This document shows, in pieces, positions 1-6,355 of a stretch of 13,340 nucleotides of DNA. Numbering within the stretch: position 1 is the first letter of the stretch; every line of letters starts with the position of its first letter. The notes under the pieces were generated by a model that did not search any database, had not been told where the DNA came from, and saw only the letters and a list, made by a program, of their open reading frames with translations. The DNA lies in the NCBI GenBank assembly GCA_017880745.1, contig JADGRR010000030.1, positions 1 to 13,340 on the forward strand, read 5' to 3'. Position numbers and translations under genes: made by a program. The stretch comes from Burkholderiales bacterium (GTDB taxonomy: Bacteria > Pseudomonadota > Gammaproteobacteria > Burkholderiales > SG8-39).

Positions 1-213
1 ACTGTTTGCGGGAGGCAAGCTTGCAGCGGAGTTAGTTTGATAAACCTCGGTAATCGACGTGCGGCACGCAGAGGCTGCCAGAATCACTTCCGACATCTTG
101 GCGCGCTTGGTGTAGTCCTGATACGCCGGCAGCGCGACCGCTGCCAGAATACCGATGATCGCGACCACGATCATCAACTCGATCAGGGTAAAACCGCGTT
201 GAACTGATTTCAT
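1..213 (-). CDS. pilA: Type IV pilin major subunit, PilA-like (5' part; 3' end outside window)
   Basis: The first 71 codons of a type IVa pilin precursor are visible; the rest lies beyond position 1. The protein begins MKSVQRG|FTLIELMIVVA, a short basic leader with a PilD-type prepilin peptidase site after Gly7, then the conserved hydrophobic helix with Glu at mature position 5, and the AYQDYTKRAKMSE stretch typical of betaproteobacterial and pseudomonad pilins. The leader is cleaved and the N-terminus methylated in this family, and the subunit is assembled into the pilus by a PilB-type ATPase. The ATG at 211-213 follows an AAGGGA Shine-Dalgarno. A sigma-54-like promoter lies about 57 bases upstream. 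The gene is separate from the minus-strand operon, which terminates near 932. It could be a minor or paralogous pilin, since the variable C-terminal part is not visible. Confidence 0.93.
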   Translation of the reverse strand, partial: MKSVQRGFTLIELMIVVAIIGILAAVALPAYQDYTKRAKMSEVILAASACRTSITEVYQTNSAASLPPANS

Positions 214-269
214 TTTGATTCCCTTCGAAAAGTTGCGACGACGATTGATGCACGCCGTACACCCATTGA

Positions 270-285
270 AGCAAGCGCTGTACCT
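270..285 (-). promoter_or_regulatory. Candidate sigma-54 (RpoN) promoter of the pilin gene
   Basis: Read on the minus strand the site is AGGTACAGCGCTTGCT. It matches the RpoN pattern TGGCAC-N5-TTGCW with GG and GC exactly ten bases apart; two of the six upstream-box positions differ. The predicted transcription start is near 260, giving an untranslated leader of about 45 bases. Pilin genes of Pseudomonas and several betaproteobacteria are known to be driven by RpoN with the PilS-PilR two-component system, so both position and neighbour fit. No experimental evidence is available from sequence alone. Confidence 0.7.
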
Positions 286-389
286 AAATGCCCAAAACCA
301 GCTCCCTACAATTAAACTCGCAATTTCAATGTGTTATCAAATTACACGAACTCGGACTGCGGACCCGGCGTTCCCGTTTACGGCAGCTA

Positions 390-406
390 GTGACAAAAAA
401 TGTCAC
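390..406. promoter_or_regulatory. Perfect dyad GTGACA-N5-TGTCAC, possible activator site
   Basis: A perfect six-base inverted repeat with an A5 spacer lies about 130-145 bases upstream of the predicted pilin transcription start, within the usual range for a sigma-54 enhancer. TGTC half-sites also occur at 401-404, 421-424 and 455-458, and PilR of Pseudomonas aeruginosa is reported to recognise tandem elements ending in (C/G)TGTC. PilR or another enhancer-binding protein is therefore a reasonable guess, not a demonstrated assignment. The site could equally serve the divergent plus-strand promoter at 544-549. Confidence 0.4.
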
Positions 407-540
407 TTCGGGCCTTGGCCTGTCGCACTTTCCCGCCATCGAGCTTGCGCGGTTTGTCGTTCCGAATTAGAGGCGTGCTCTGCCGGTGCCAAGATAGTTG
501 CGCAACCCGCATGCAAGCAGGCGTTCCGCGCGGATGGAAC

Positions 541-549
541 TGCTATAAT
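541..549 (+). promoter_or_regulatory. Extended -10 promoter element (TGCTATAAT)
   Basis: TGCTATAAT is a perfect sigma-70 extended -10 (TGn followed by TATAAT). No good -35 is seen at 16-18 bases upstream, which extended -10 promoters tolerate. Transcription would start near 556, about 14 bases before the earliest possible start codon of the small plus-strand gene. Confidence 0.5.
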
Positions 550-569
550 TCAACGGGCTTCTATCCGGC

Positions 570-941
570 TTGCGTTTGGGTTGCGTTTTTCTTGGCCATT
601 TCAGTGCGAGAACTGCGATTCTAGAGTTTCTTTCCACCCGCAAGGTTGCTGAACTCGCCAAGAGCTTGGCGCAGGACTTAGCCAAACGTTATCCACCTGC
701 AATAGCCAACTATCCCGCGCAGATAGTGTCGCAACAGCGGCTGTTCGAGATACTCGAACAGGTTTTTGCGCGCGCCACTGATTTTGCGCGGGCGCACAAG
801 CTGGGCTGGTACAAGAGGACTAGGCTGGGCAAGAACTTCCGCTGGGAACTCAACGAACTGGGCTATGACAAAAGGTTCGTCGACACAGCCGCCGCAGGTC
901 TGCTCCGCTGCGTAAGCCGCAAGCCTTCGCTAAAAAACTGA
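570..941 (+). CDS. Small hypothetical protein, non-ATG start
   Basis: This is the only plausible plus-strand gene. I do not recognise a named family. The frame encodes up to 123 residues. From about residue 20 it reads like a compact, soluble, mostly helical protein with a helix FLSTRKVAELAKSLAQDLAK, an RYPPAI turn, a second helix, and a basic/aromatic segment GWYKRTRLGKNFRWEL before GYDKRFVD. Codon choice looks coding but includes more ata, agg, cta and tta than its neighbours, so its base usage differs. No in-frame ATG or GTG exists near the 5' end: TTG at 570 or 576, or a rare ATT at 618, are the options, and none has a strong Shine-Dalgarno. The first 16 or so residues (MRLGCVFLGHFSARTA) may therefore not be translated. 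It ends 34 bases from the convergent HD-GYP gene. Confidence 0.55.
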   Translation: MRLGCVFLGHFSARTAILEFLSTRKVAELAKSLAQDLAKRYPPAIANYPAQIVSQQRLFEILEQVFARATDFARAHKLGWYKRTRLGKNFRWELNELGYDKRFVDTAAAGLLRCVSRKPSLKN

Positions 942-977
942 AACCGCGCGCTGATGCTCTGGCGCCACGCGCGTTTC
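932..977 (-). terminator. Rho-independent terminator of the ATPase/HD-GYP unit
   Basis: On the minus strand GAAACGCGCG (968-977) pairs with CGCGCGGTTTC (940-950) with a single bulged base, and T6 (complement of A6 at 932-937) follows two bases later. The stem overlaps the HD-GYP stop codon (976-978) and the end of the convergent small gene. On the plus strand no T-tract follows the hairpin, so it probably terminates only minus-strand transcription. Confidence 0.75.
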
Positions 978-2658
978 AGGGGCTATACCCCGGGATCTTG
1001 CTCTCGTCGACGCGGTCGATCTGGTTCGCATCGAGGAACTGTTCGGTGTACCGCTGGTAAACCTTCCGCCGGATGAACACGTCGAACAGGTCCGGGTCGA
1101 TGTGGCCTCCTTCCTTGAACTTGCCCAGGATTTGCAGGGATTCGGTCAGTGTTTTGCCCTTCTTGTAAGGCCGGTCCCTGGCGGTGAGCGCCTCGAATAT
1201 ATCGGCGATGCCCATGACACGCGCCTGCACCGACATCTGATCGCGCGTGAGACCGCGCGGATAGCCCTTTCCGTCCATGCGCTCGTGATGCCCGCCGGCG
1301 TATTCGGGTACGCGTCGCAGATGCTTGGGCCAGGGCAGCGCCTCCAGCATTTTTATGGTGGCGACAATGTGGTAGTTGATGATCTCGCGCTCCTTGCCGG
1401 TGAGCGTGCCGCGCGGGATGCTGAGGTTTTCGATCTCGTCATCAGTGAGGAAATGGGCAGTATTGCCCGACTGGTCCAGCCACTTGTAGCCGGCGATTTT
1501 CCTCACGTGCTCCTGCGCCTCCGGCGGCATGAACTCGCCGCCGATATTGCACTTGCGCAGAAATTCGCGGTCCTGGTCGAATTGGCGCAAGCTCGCTTTG
1601 TAGCCCAGTTCAACCTGATTGGTGCGCTCGCGCAACGACAATTCGTCCAGCCCCTGCTGCTGCAACGCGGCGTTGCTTTTCAGCAGTTCGATCTCGGCAT
1701 CGCGCTTGAGCACCTCGAAGCGGGTATCGATCAGGTGAATGCGGTCGAAAATCGACTCGAGCTTGGTTGCCTTGTCCACCACGTGCACCGGCGTCGTCAC
1801 CTTGCCGCAGTCGTGCAGCAGGCCCGCAATCTTCAGCTCGTAGCGGTCCTTGTCGCTCATGTCGAAATCCCTGAACGCCCCTTGCTTCGTTTCGCTCACC
1901 GCTTCGGCGAGCATCATCGTGAGCTCGGGTACGCGCTGGCAATGCCCGCCGGTGTAGGGGGATTTCTCGTCGATCGCCGTGTTGATCATGGCGATGAATG
2001 ACTCGAACAGGGCCTCCAGCTGGTTGATCAGCTGGCGATTGGTGAGCGCGATGGCTGCCTGCGAGGCAAGCGACTCCGCCAGGCGCTGGTCCGCATCCGA
2101 AAACGCCACCACCTCGCCGCTGGCCGGATCCTGCGAGTTGATCAGCTGCAGCACGCCGATAATCTCGTTCTCGTGATTCTTCATCGGCACCGTGAGAAAG
2201 GACTTCGAGCGGTAGCCGGTCTTCTTGTCGAAGTTGCGCGTGCCGGTGAAGTCGAAGCCCTCCGCGGTGTAGGCGTCGGCAATGTTGACAGTCTGCCCGG
2301 TCAGCGCCGCAAACGCCGCCACCATCTGGTTGTTGGGCTTGCCGTCCTTGCTGTACAGATGAATCGGATAGAACGGAATTGCATTGCCGGTGGTGCCGCC
2401 CATCGCGATGTCGAGCGACTGGGTGCGCATGATCTCGAACTTCAGACGTTTGGTGCCGTCTTCTTCGGTCAGCAGATACAGCGTGCCGCCGTCGGCCCGG
2501 GTGATCGTCTTCGCCGCGAGCAGGATGCTCTCCAGCAGCCGGTTGATGTCCCTTTCGGCCGACAGCGATGCGCCGATCTCGTTCAACTGTTCCAGCCGCC
2601 GAAACAGGTCTTCCACGGTCTGCACTGCCATCCCCTGAGCGCTGCGCGCCGCCTCCAC
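976..2658 (-). CDS. GAF-HD-GYP protein, probable c-di-GMP phosphodiesterase
   Basis: This 560-residue cytoplasmic protein has no signal peptide or membrane segment. An N-terminal helix (about 14-35) leads into a GAF domain (about 36-207), then an HD-GYP phosphohydrolase domain from about 215. The HD motif is LLHDCGK (His282-Asp283). The downstream half carries IPRGTLTGKE, His430, and GGHHERMDGKGYPRGL (457-470), a complete GYP signature, so catalysis looks intact; the family hydrolyses c-di-GMP to pGpG or GMP. Between the halves, about residues 292-412, lies an insertion of roughly 120 residues with a probable coiled coil, a variant I recall from other GAF/HD-GYP proteins. The start is GTG at 2658 behind GGGGAAGG with a six-base spacer. 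The gap to the upstream ATPase is 36 bases, so they are probably cotranscribed. Its GAF domain closely resembles that of the ATPase. Confidence 0.93.
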   Translation of the reverse strand: MEAARSAQGMAVQTVEDLFRRLEQLNEIGASLSAERDINRLLESILLAAKTITRADGGTLYLLTEEDGTKRLKFEIMRTQSLDIAMGGTTGNAIPFYPIHLYSKDGKPNNQMVAAFAALTGQTVNIADAYTAEGFDFTGTRNFDKKTGYRSKSFLTVPMKNHENEIIGVLQLINSQDPASGEVVAFSDADQRLAESLASQAAIALTNRQLINQLEALFESFIAMINTAIDEKSPYTGGHCQRVPELTMMLAEAVSETKQGAFRDFDMSDKDRYELKIAGLLHDCGKVTTPVHVVDKATKLESIFDRIHLIDTRFEVLKRDAEIELLKSNAALQQQGLDELSLRERTNQVELGYKASLRQFDQDREFLRKCNIGGEFMPPEAQEHVRKIAGYKWLDQSGNTAHFLTDDEIENLSIPRGTLTGKEREIINYHIVATIKMLEALPWPKHLRRVPEYAGGHHERMDGKGYPRGLTRDQMSVQARVMGIADIFEALTARDRPYKKGKTLTESLQILGKFKEGGHIDPDLFDVFIRRKVYQRYTEQFLDANQIDRVDESKIPGYSP

Positions 2659-2694
2659 GTTATGCCTTCCCCATCGCCGCTTGTCTATCCGGGC

Positions 2695-5067
2695 TTATTT
2701 GATGCATACCGCGCGCACCGTGGGCAGGTCGGTGAGCCCCATCAAGACCTTCTCCATGCCGTCCATTTTCAGGGTACGCATGCCCTCGTCCAGGCAGCAG
2801 GCCAGCATGTCAGCCACGCGCGCATGCTCCTGGATCAGCTTTTTCAGCGGATCGGTACCTACCAGCAGTTCATGCAGGCCTACCCTGCCCTTGTAGCCGC
2901 TGCCGCCGCAGGCGTCGCAGCCGATCTTTTTGTACATGCTGAACTGGCCCTTGTCGTTGGCGTAGCTCTTGACCCATTCCTTGTACACGTTCTCGTAGCC
3001 CGCCTTGGGATCCTTCTTGAAGGTCGAGGTATTGACCAGCTCGGCGCAATATTCGGTCAGGAACGCCTTCATTTCTTCGGGAGCGGGGTTGTAGGATTGT
3101 TTGCATTTGGCGCACAGGCGTTTCGCCAGGCGCTGCGCGAGAACGCCGAGCAGGGCGTCGGAGAAGTTAAACGGATCCATGCCCATGTCGAGCAGGCGGA
3201 TGATCGATTCCGTCGCGCTGTTGGTGTGCAGGGTGGCAAATACCAGGTGGCCGGTGAGCGAAGCCTCGATGCCGGTTCCCACGGTTTCCTTATCGCGCAT
3301 CTCACCCACCATGATGATGTCCGGATCGGCGCGCAGAAACGCTTTCATGATTATGGCGAAGTCCAGGCCGGCCTTCTTGTTGATCTGCACCTGGCGCAGT
3401 CCCTTCTGCGTGATCTCGACCGGGTCCTCGGCGGTCCAGATCTTGGTATCCGGCGTATTGAGGTGTTTCAGCACCGAGTGCAGGGTAGTGGTCTTGCCCG
3501 AGCCGGTCGGCCCGCAGACGAAAAACAATCCATAGGGCTTGCTCACCACGACTTTCAACGTCTCCAGATTGTGCGGTGTGAGGCCGAGTTTTTCGAGCGG
3601 GATCGGCTCGCCTGCGGCGAGGATACGCATGACGATGTCCTCTACTCCGCCCTGGGTCGGAATGGTGGCGACCCGCAACTCGATGTCCAGCGGCCCGAAC
3701 TTCTTGAACTTGATCTTGCCGTCCTGGGGCCGGCGCTTCTCCGAAATGTCCAGGTCGCACATGATCTTGACGCGGGCGACAATGGCGTTGCGGTAAGAAG
3801 CCGGCACCTCGATGTAGGGCGCGAGCGAGCCGTCCTTCCTGAAGCGAATCTCGGTCTTGCCCTTGCCCGGATAGGATTCGACGTGGATGTCGGAGGCCCC
3901 CTGGTTGTAGGCATCGATGATGATCTTGTTGACGAGCTTCACCAGCTCGTTGTCGGCTGCCTGCGACAGGTCGTCCGCGGCGCCCTCGCCCCCGATCTCC
4001 TCATCGTTTTCCAGCCCGGAGAGCAGATCGCCGATGTCGCCGGTGTCGACGACCTCGGCGCCGTAGAAGATATTGAGCGTTTCCTTGAATTCGCGCTGTG
4101 TCGTAACGCGGTACACCAGCTTGCTCTTGGGAAACACGTTCTGCACGATGCGCGAACTCTTTACCCGCTCCGGATCGAGGCACAATATGACCACCCCGTC
4201 CTTGCTGTCGTCGATCGGCACCCATTGATTCTGGTCGACATACTCCCGCTTCAGGTTCCGCAGCAGTTCCGGCGGCTTGATGCGATCCGACCTAAATGGT
4301 TCGTAGGGCACGCCGAAGAATTTCGACAGGGCCTGGCCGATGGCGGGCAGCTTGACCTGGAACTCCTCGACCAGCACCTGCTCGACATCCACCGCCTTCT
4401 TGCGCGCCGAGCGCGCGGCCAGCTCGAACTCCGCCGGCGAGATCACCGCGTCGCTCACCAGGAAATCGTACTTGGTCTTGATGACCTGGGGTTTCTGCCG
4501 CTGCCGGAATGCGATAGCCAGCGTCTGCGCCAACTGGGTCACGCCCTCTTCCATCAGCGGTGTGAAAGGCACACCGGCCTTGTTGTTGATGATCTGGATG
4601 ACGCCGATCAGCTCCTCTCCTTCGAGCACCGGCGCGGCCAGCACCTGCTTGGTCCGATACCCTGTGCGCTTGTCCACTTCCTGCAGGAAACGCAGGTTGG
4701 GGTTGATCGCCTTCAGCTCCGCCTCGTCGTAACAATCCTTGATGTTGATCATCTTCTTGGCGAAGGCAACGTAGCCCCCGATCGAGTGCTCGGCGATCGG
4801 CAGCTTCAAGTCCTTGAAGGAATTCAGCCCGGTTTTGACCTTGGACACGATGGATTGCTTGTCCTCGCCGAGGATATAAATGGTGAGGCGGTCGGCGTTG
4901 AACAGGCTGCAGATATCGGACGAAACCTCGAGCATGATCTCGTCGATATTGGAGGTGGCGTGGATTTTGTTGGTGACGTTCTGCAGATTCTTCGAGAACA
5001 TCAACCTGGCGTTGACGTCGGCCGCTCCCGTTGCCGCAGCCGGTGGGGTATTCAGAACTGCACTCAT
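2695..5067 (-). CDS. PilB/GspE-family secretion/pilus ATPase with N-terminal GAF domain
   Basis: This 790-residue protein is over 200 residues longer than a typical PilB. Residues about 38-190 form a GAF domain, about 196-340 the GspE/MshE-type N-terminal domain, and 370-790 the hexameric motor. Visible motor motifs are Walker A GPTGSGKTT (519-527), Asp-box region TAEDPVEI, Walker B IIMVGEMRD (584-592, catalytic Glu589) and His box TGHLVFATLHTN (605-616). A tetracysteine zinc site has Cys652/655 and Cys717/720 with 61 residues between the pairs, more than the roughly 45 of PilB. All motor motifs are intact, so it should power pilus extension or type II-like secretion from the cytoplasmic face. 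ATG at 5067 follows GAGGT. It begins a unit of its own, about 70 bases after a terminator, and precedes the HD-GYP gene. Whether it serves the pilin at 1-213 is inference. The N-domain lacks the RLG-type c-di-GMP motif of MshE. Confidence 0.93.
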   Translation of the reverse strand: MSAVLNTPPAAATGAADVNARLMFSKNLQNVTNKIHATSNIDEIMLEVSSDICSLFNADRLTIYILGEDKQSIVSKVKTGLNSFKDLKLPIAEHSIGGYVAFAKKMINIKDCYDEAELKAINPNLRFLQEVDKRTGYRTKQVLAAPVLEGEELIGVIQIINNKAGVPFTPLMEEGVTQLAQTLAIAFRQRQKPQVIKTKYDFLVSDAVISPAEFELAARSARKKAVDVEQVLVEEFQVKLPAIGQALSKFFGVPYEPFRSDRIKPPELLRNLKREYVDQNQWVPIDDSKDGVVILCLDPERVKSSRIVQNVFPKSKLVYRVTTQREFKETLNIFYGAEVVDTGDIGDLLSGLENDEEIGGEGAADDLSQAADNELVKLVNKIIIDAYNQGASDIHVESYPGKGKTEIRFRKDGSLAPYIEVPASYRNAIVARVKIMCDLDISEKRRPQDGKIKFKKFGPLDIELRVATIPTQGGVEDIVMRILAAGEPIPLEKLGLTPHNLETLKVVVSKPYGLFFVCGPTGSGKTTTLHSVLKHLNTPDTKIWTAEDPVEITQKGLRQVQINKKAGLDFAIIMKAFLRADPDIIMVGEMRDKETVGTGIEASLTGHLVFATLHTNSATESIIRLLDMGMDPFNFSDALLGVLAQRLAKRLCAKCKQSYNPAPEEMKAFLTEYCAELVNTSTFKKDPKAGYENVYKEWVKSYANDKGQFSMYKKIGCDACGGSGYKGRVGLHELLVGTDPLKKLIQEHARVADMLACCLDEGMRTLKMDGMEKVLMGLTDLPTVRAVCIK

Positions 5068-5114
5068 GGTGACCTCGTCAATCGATGCGCCCAGCCGGCG
5101 GCTGCAGCTACAAC

Positions 5115-5136
5115 GACATAATTCATACTATACGAC
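5115..5136 (-). promoter_or_regulatory. Possible promoter region for the ATPase/HD-GYP unit
   Basis: Immediately after the T-tract of the upstream terminator the minus strand becomes AT-rich (GTCGTATAGTATGAATTATG). It offers TATAGT (5132-5127) or TATGAA (5127-5122) as a -10. No convincing -35 lies 16-18 bases upstream of either. The position between a terminator and the ATPase gene makes a promoter likely, but the exact elements are uncertain. Confidence 0.3.
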
Positions 5137-5163
5137 AAAAAAAGCGGTCCGCGTTTTGCCGCT
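5137..5163 (-). terminator. Rho-independent terminator of the kinase/cyclase unit
   Basis: On the minus strand AGCGG (5163-5159) pairs with CCGCT (5147-5143) around an 11-base loop, followed directly by a run of seven T (complement of A7 at 5137-5143, the first T being the last stem base). It lies 85 bases downstream of the cyclic-nucleotide-binding/rhodanese stop and marks the boundary with the ATPase unit. The stem is short, so read-through is possible. Confidence 0.6.
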
Positions 5164-5204
5164 CTGCGGGCCACGCGTCGCGCAATGCCCCGCCAGCCTG
5201 CCCG

Positions 5205-5224
5205 CGCCGCCGTCAGCGGCGGTG
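5205..5224 (-). other. GC-rich hairpin in the 3' region of the kinase/cyclase unit
   Basis: CCGCCG-TCAG-CGGCGG forms a perfect six-base-pair stem with a four-base loop, extendable by a G-T and a C-G pair. It lies 24 bases after the rhodanese stop codon and has no T-tract. It may protect the mRNA 3' end or assist the terminator at 5137-5163. Confidence 0.4.
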
Positions 5225-5247
5225 CCCGGCTTGGGCGGTTCTTAGCG

Positions 5248-6321
5248 TCATGGCAGCCTGTCCCCGCCCCAAAGCCCGCCGTCAAGCAAATAGACGTTGT
5301 AACCGCGCTGCGCCAGCAGGAAGGCCGCGGCGGAACTGCGCCTGCCGCTCTGGCAATAGACGACATATTCCTTGTCTATGTCCAGGGCGCCGAAAGCATT
5401 GCGGATTTCAGACAGCGGAATATTGATCGCTCCGGGCAGCTTATCGTATTGATATTCAGACATGTAGCGCACGTCGATCCACTCGGCGCCGCCCAGAACC
5501 TTATGCTTGGCCTGCTCCATGTTGATCCCGCGCAGCAGCGGTGCGCGCAGCAGCGCGTTGAAGTCCTGCTTGCTCAAGCGCAACAGGGTGCCGTCCGTCT
5601 TCATGGTGACAGTGGCATTGCGCATGGCCTCGGACACCAGCGCCTCTTCGCCGAAGGTATCGCCGCTCTTGAGCTCCGCCAGGGTCATGTTGACCCCGCC
5701 TATCATGCGCTCCACCTGGCACCTGCCGGACTCGACCAGGTAGTAGTAGTCGCCCTCCGCTCCCTCGCGGATGATTACGTCTCCTTTCTTCACCTCGATG
5801 CGATCGAAGCGCCGCAGCAACTCGTCGATGTGCGCCGGGGGCAGCTGGGAAAAGGCGCCGAAGCGCAGGTTGTTGATGCCGAACAGCCCCGACATGACGC
5901 CCCAGTCGGTTCCACTGGACGGCCGCGCGGCGGGGGGCGCGTGCGCACCGATCTGCTCCTGCGCGGTGAGTTGATCCCAAGTGAGCATGACGTCGAGCAG
6001 GTCGTCGTCGATACGTATCAGCTGCACGTCGGTAACCGCTTTGGCCGAAATGAACACGCGGCGCTTGCCCAGCGGATCGCGCGCTTCGGCAGAGCCGCCG
6101 ACAATCACTTCCGAGATGCCGTGGCTATAGGCGAGCGCCAGTTCGCCGCGGACCAGATAGACCGACTGACCCGCGATCGGGCGCAGATGGAACGGATCGA
6201 GGTTGCGGCTGGCGGATTCGATGAAGCATAGGTCGGCGAGCTCCCGCAGGCGCATCTCCGACAGCGACGAGAGCGGATCCAGGTGTTTCAGCGTTTCGAT
6301 GCTGACTTTGGTGCCTGTCAT
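5248..6321 (-). CDS. Cyclic-nucleotide-binding domain protein fused to a rhodanese domain
   Basis: This 357-residue cytoplasmic protein has three parts. Residues about 8-118 look like a degenerate cyclic-nucleotide-binding (CNB) beta-roll: a helix LSSLSEMRLRELADLC is followed by a strand pattern but no phosphate-binding cassette. Residues about 148-262 form a second CNB domain with GDTFGEEALVSEAMRNATV (220-237), where Glu225 and Arg234 correspond to the cAMP-phosphate contacts of CAP/PKA-type domains. Residues 270-357 are a single rhodanese domain with active-site loop CQSGRRS and Cys323, plus a typical DVR and PGAINIPLSE. The family sense is that a nucleotide signal gates, or is integrated with, a persulfide or sulfur reaction; no DNA-binding domain is present, so it is not a CRP-type regulator. 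It is the last gene of its unit, 34 bases after the phosphodiesterase-like gene. Ligand (cAMP or cGMP) is not determinable from sequence. Confidence 0.9.
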   Translation of the reverse strand: MTGTKVSIETLKHLDPLSSLSEMRLRELADLCFIESASRNLDPFHLRPIAGQSVYLVRGELALAYSHGISEVIVGGSAEARDPLGKRRVFISAKAVTDVQLIRIDDDLLDVMLTWDQLTAQEQIGAHAPPAARPSSGTDWGVMSGLFGINNLRFGAFSQLPPAHIDELLRRFDRIEVKKGDVIIREGAEGDYYYLVESGRCQVERMIGGVNMTLAELKSGDTFGEEALVSEAMRNATVTMKTDGTLLRLSKQDFNALLRAPLLRGINMEQAKHKVLGGAEWIDVRYMSEYQYDKLPGAINIPLSEIRNAFGALDIDKEYVVYCQSGRRSSAAAFLLAQRGYNVYLLDGGLWGGDRLP

Positions 6322-6355
6322 GCGCGTTTCCGGATAGGTCCCTGGTCCGTTGCCG

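Larger units (their letters stand above)
214..569. other. Divergent intergenic region between pilin gene and small plus-strand gene
   Basis: This 356-base stretch holds no convincing gene; short open frames in it have no Shine-Dalgarno or recognisable product. It contains the sigma-54-like site at 270-285 (minus), an AT-rich stretch around 286-345, the dyad at 390-406, further TGTC half-sites, and an extended -10 element near its plus-strand end. The arrangement is that of a regulatory region serving two divergent genes. Confidence 0.6.

Noticed and set aside
215..685. Several short open frames in the pilin upstream region
   Set aside because: They overlap one another on both strands, lack Shine-Dalgarno sequences and recognisable proteins, and cover the promoter elements.
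979..991. GGGG-CTATA-CCCC hairpin as a plus-strand terminator for the small gene
   Set aside because: It lies inside the HD-GYP coding region and no T-tract follows on the plus strand.
2173..5121. 982-codon open frame on the plus strand
   Set aside because: It is exactly antisense to the ATPase and the HD-GYP 5' end; the protein is low-complexity in composition (rich in Leu, Val, Gly, Arg, His) with no motif, whereas the minus-strand frames carry complete catalytic motifs. Long antisense frames are common in GC-rich DNA.
5248..6321. CRP/FNR-type transcription factor
   Set aside because: Despite cyclic-nucleotide-binding domains, the C-terminus is a rhodanese domain with CQSGRRS, not a helix-turn-helix.
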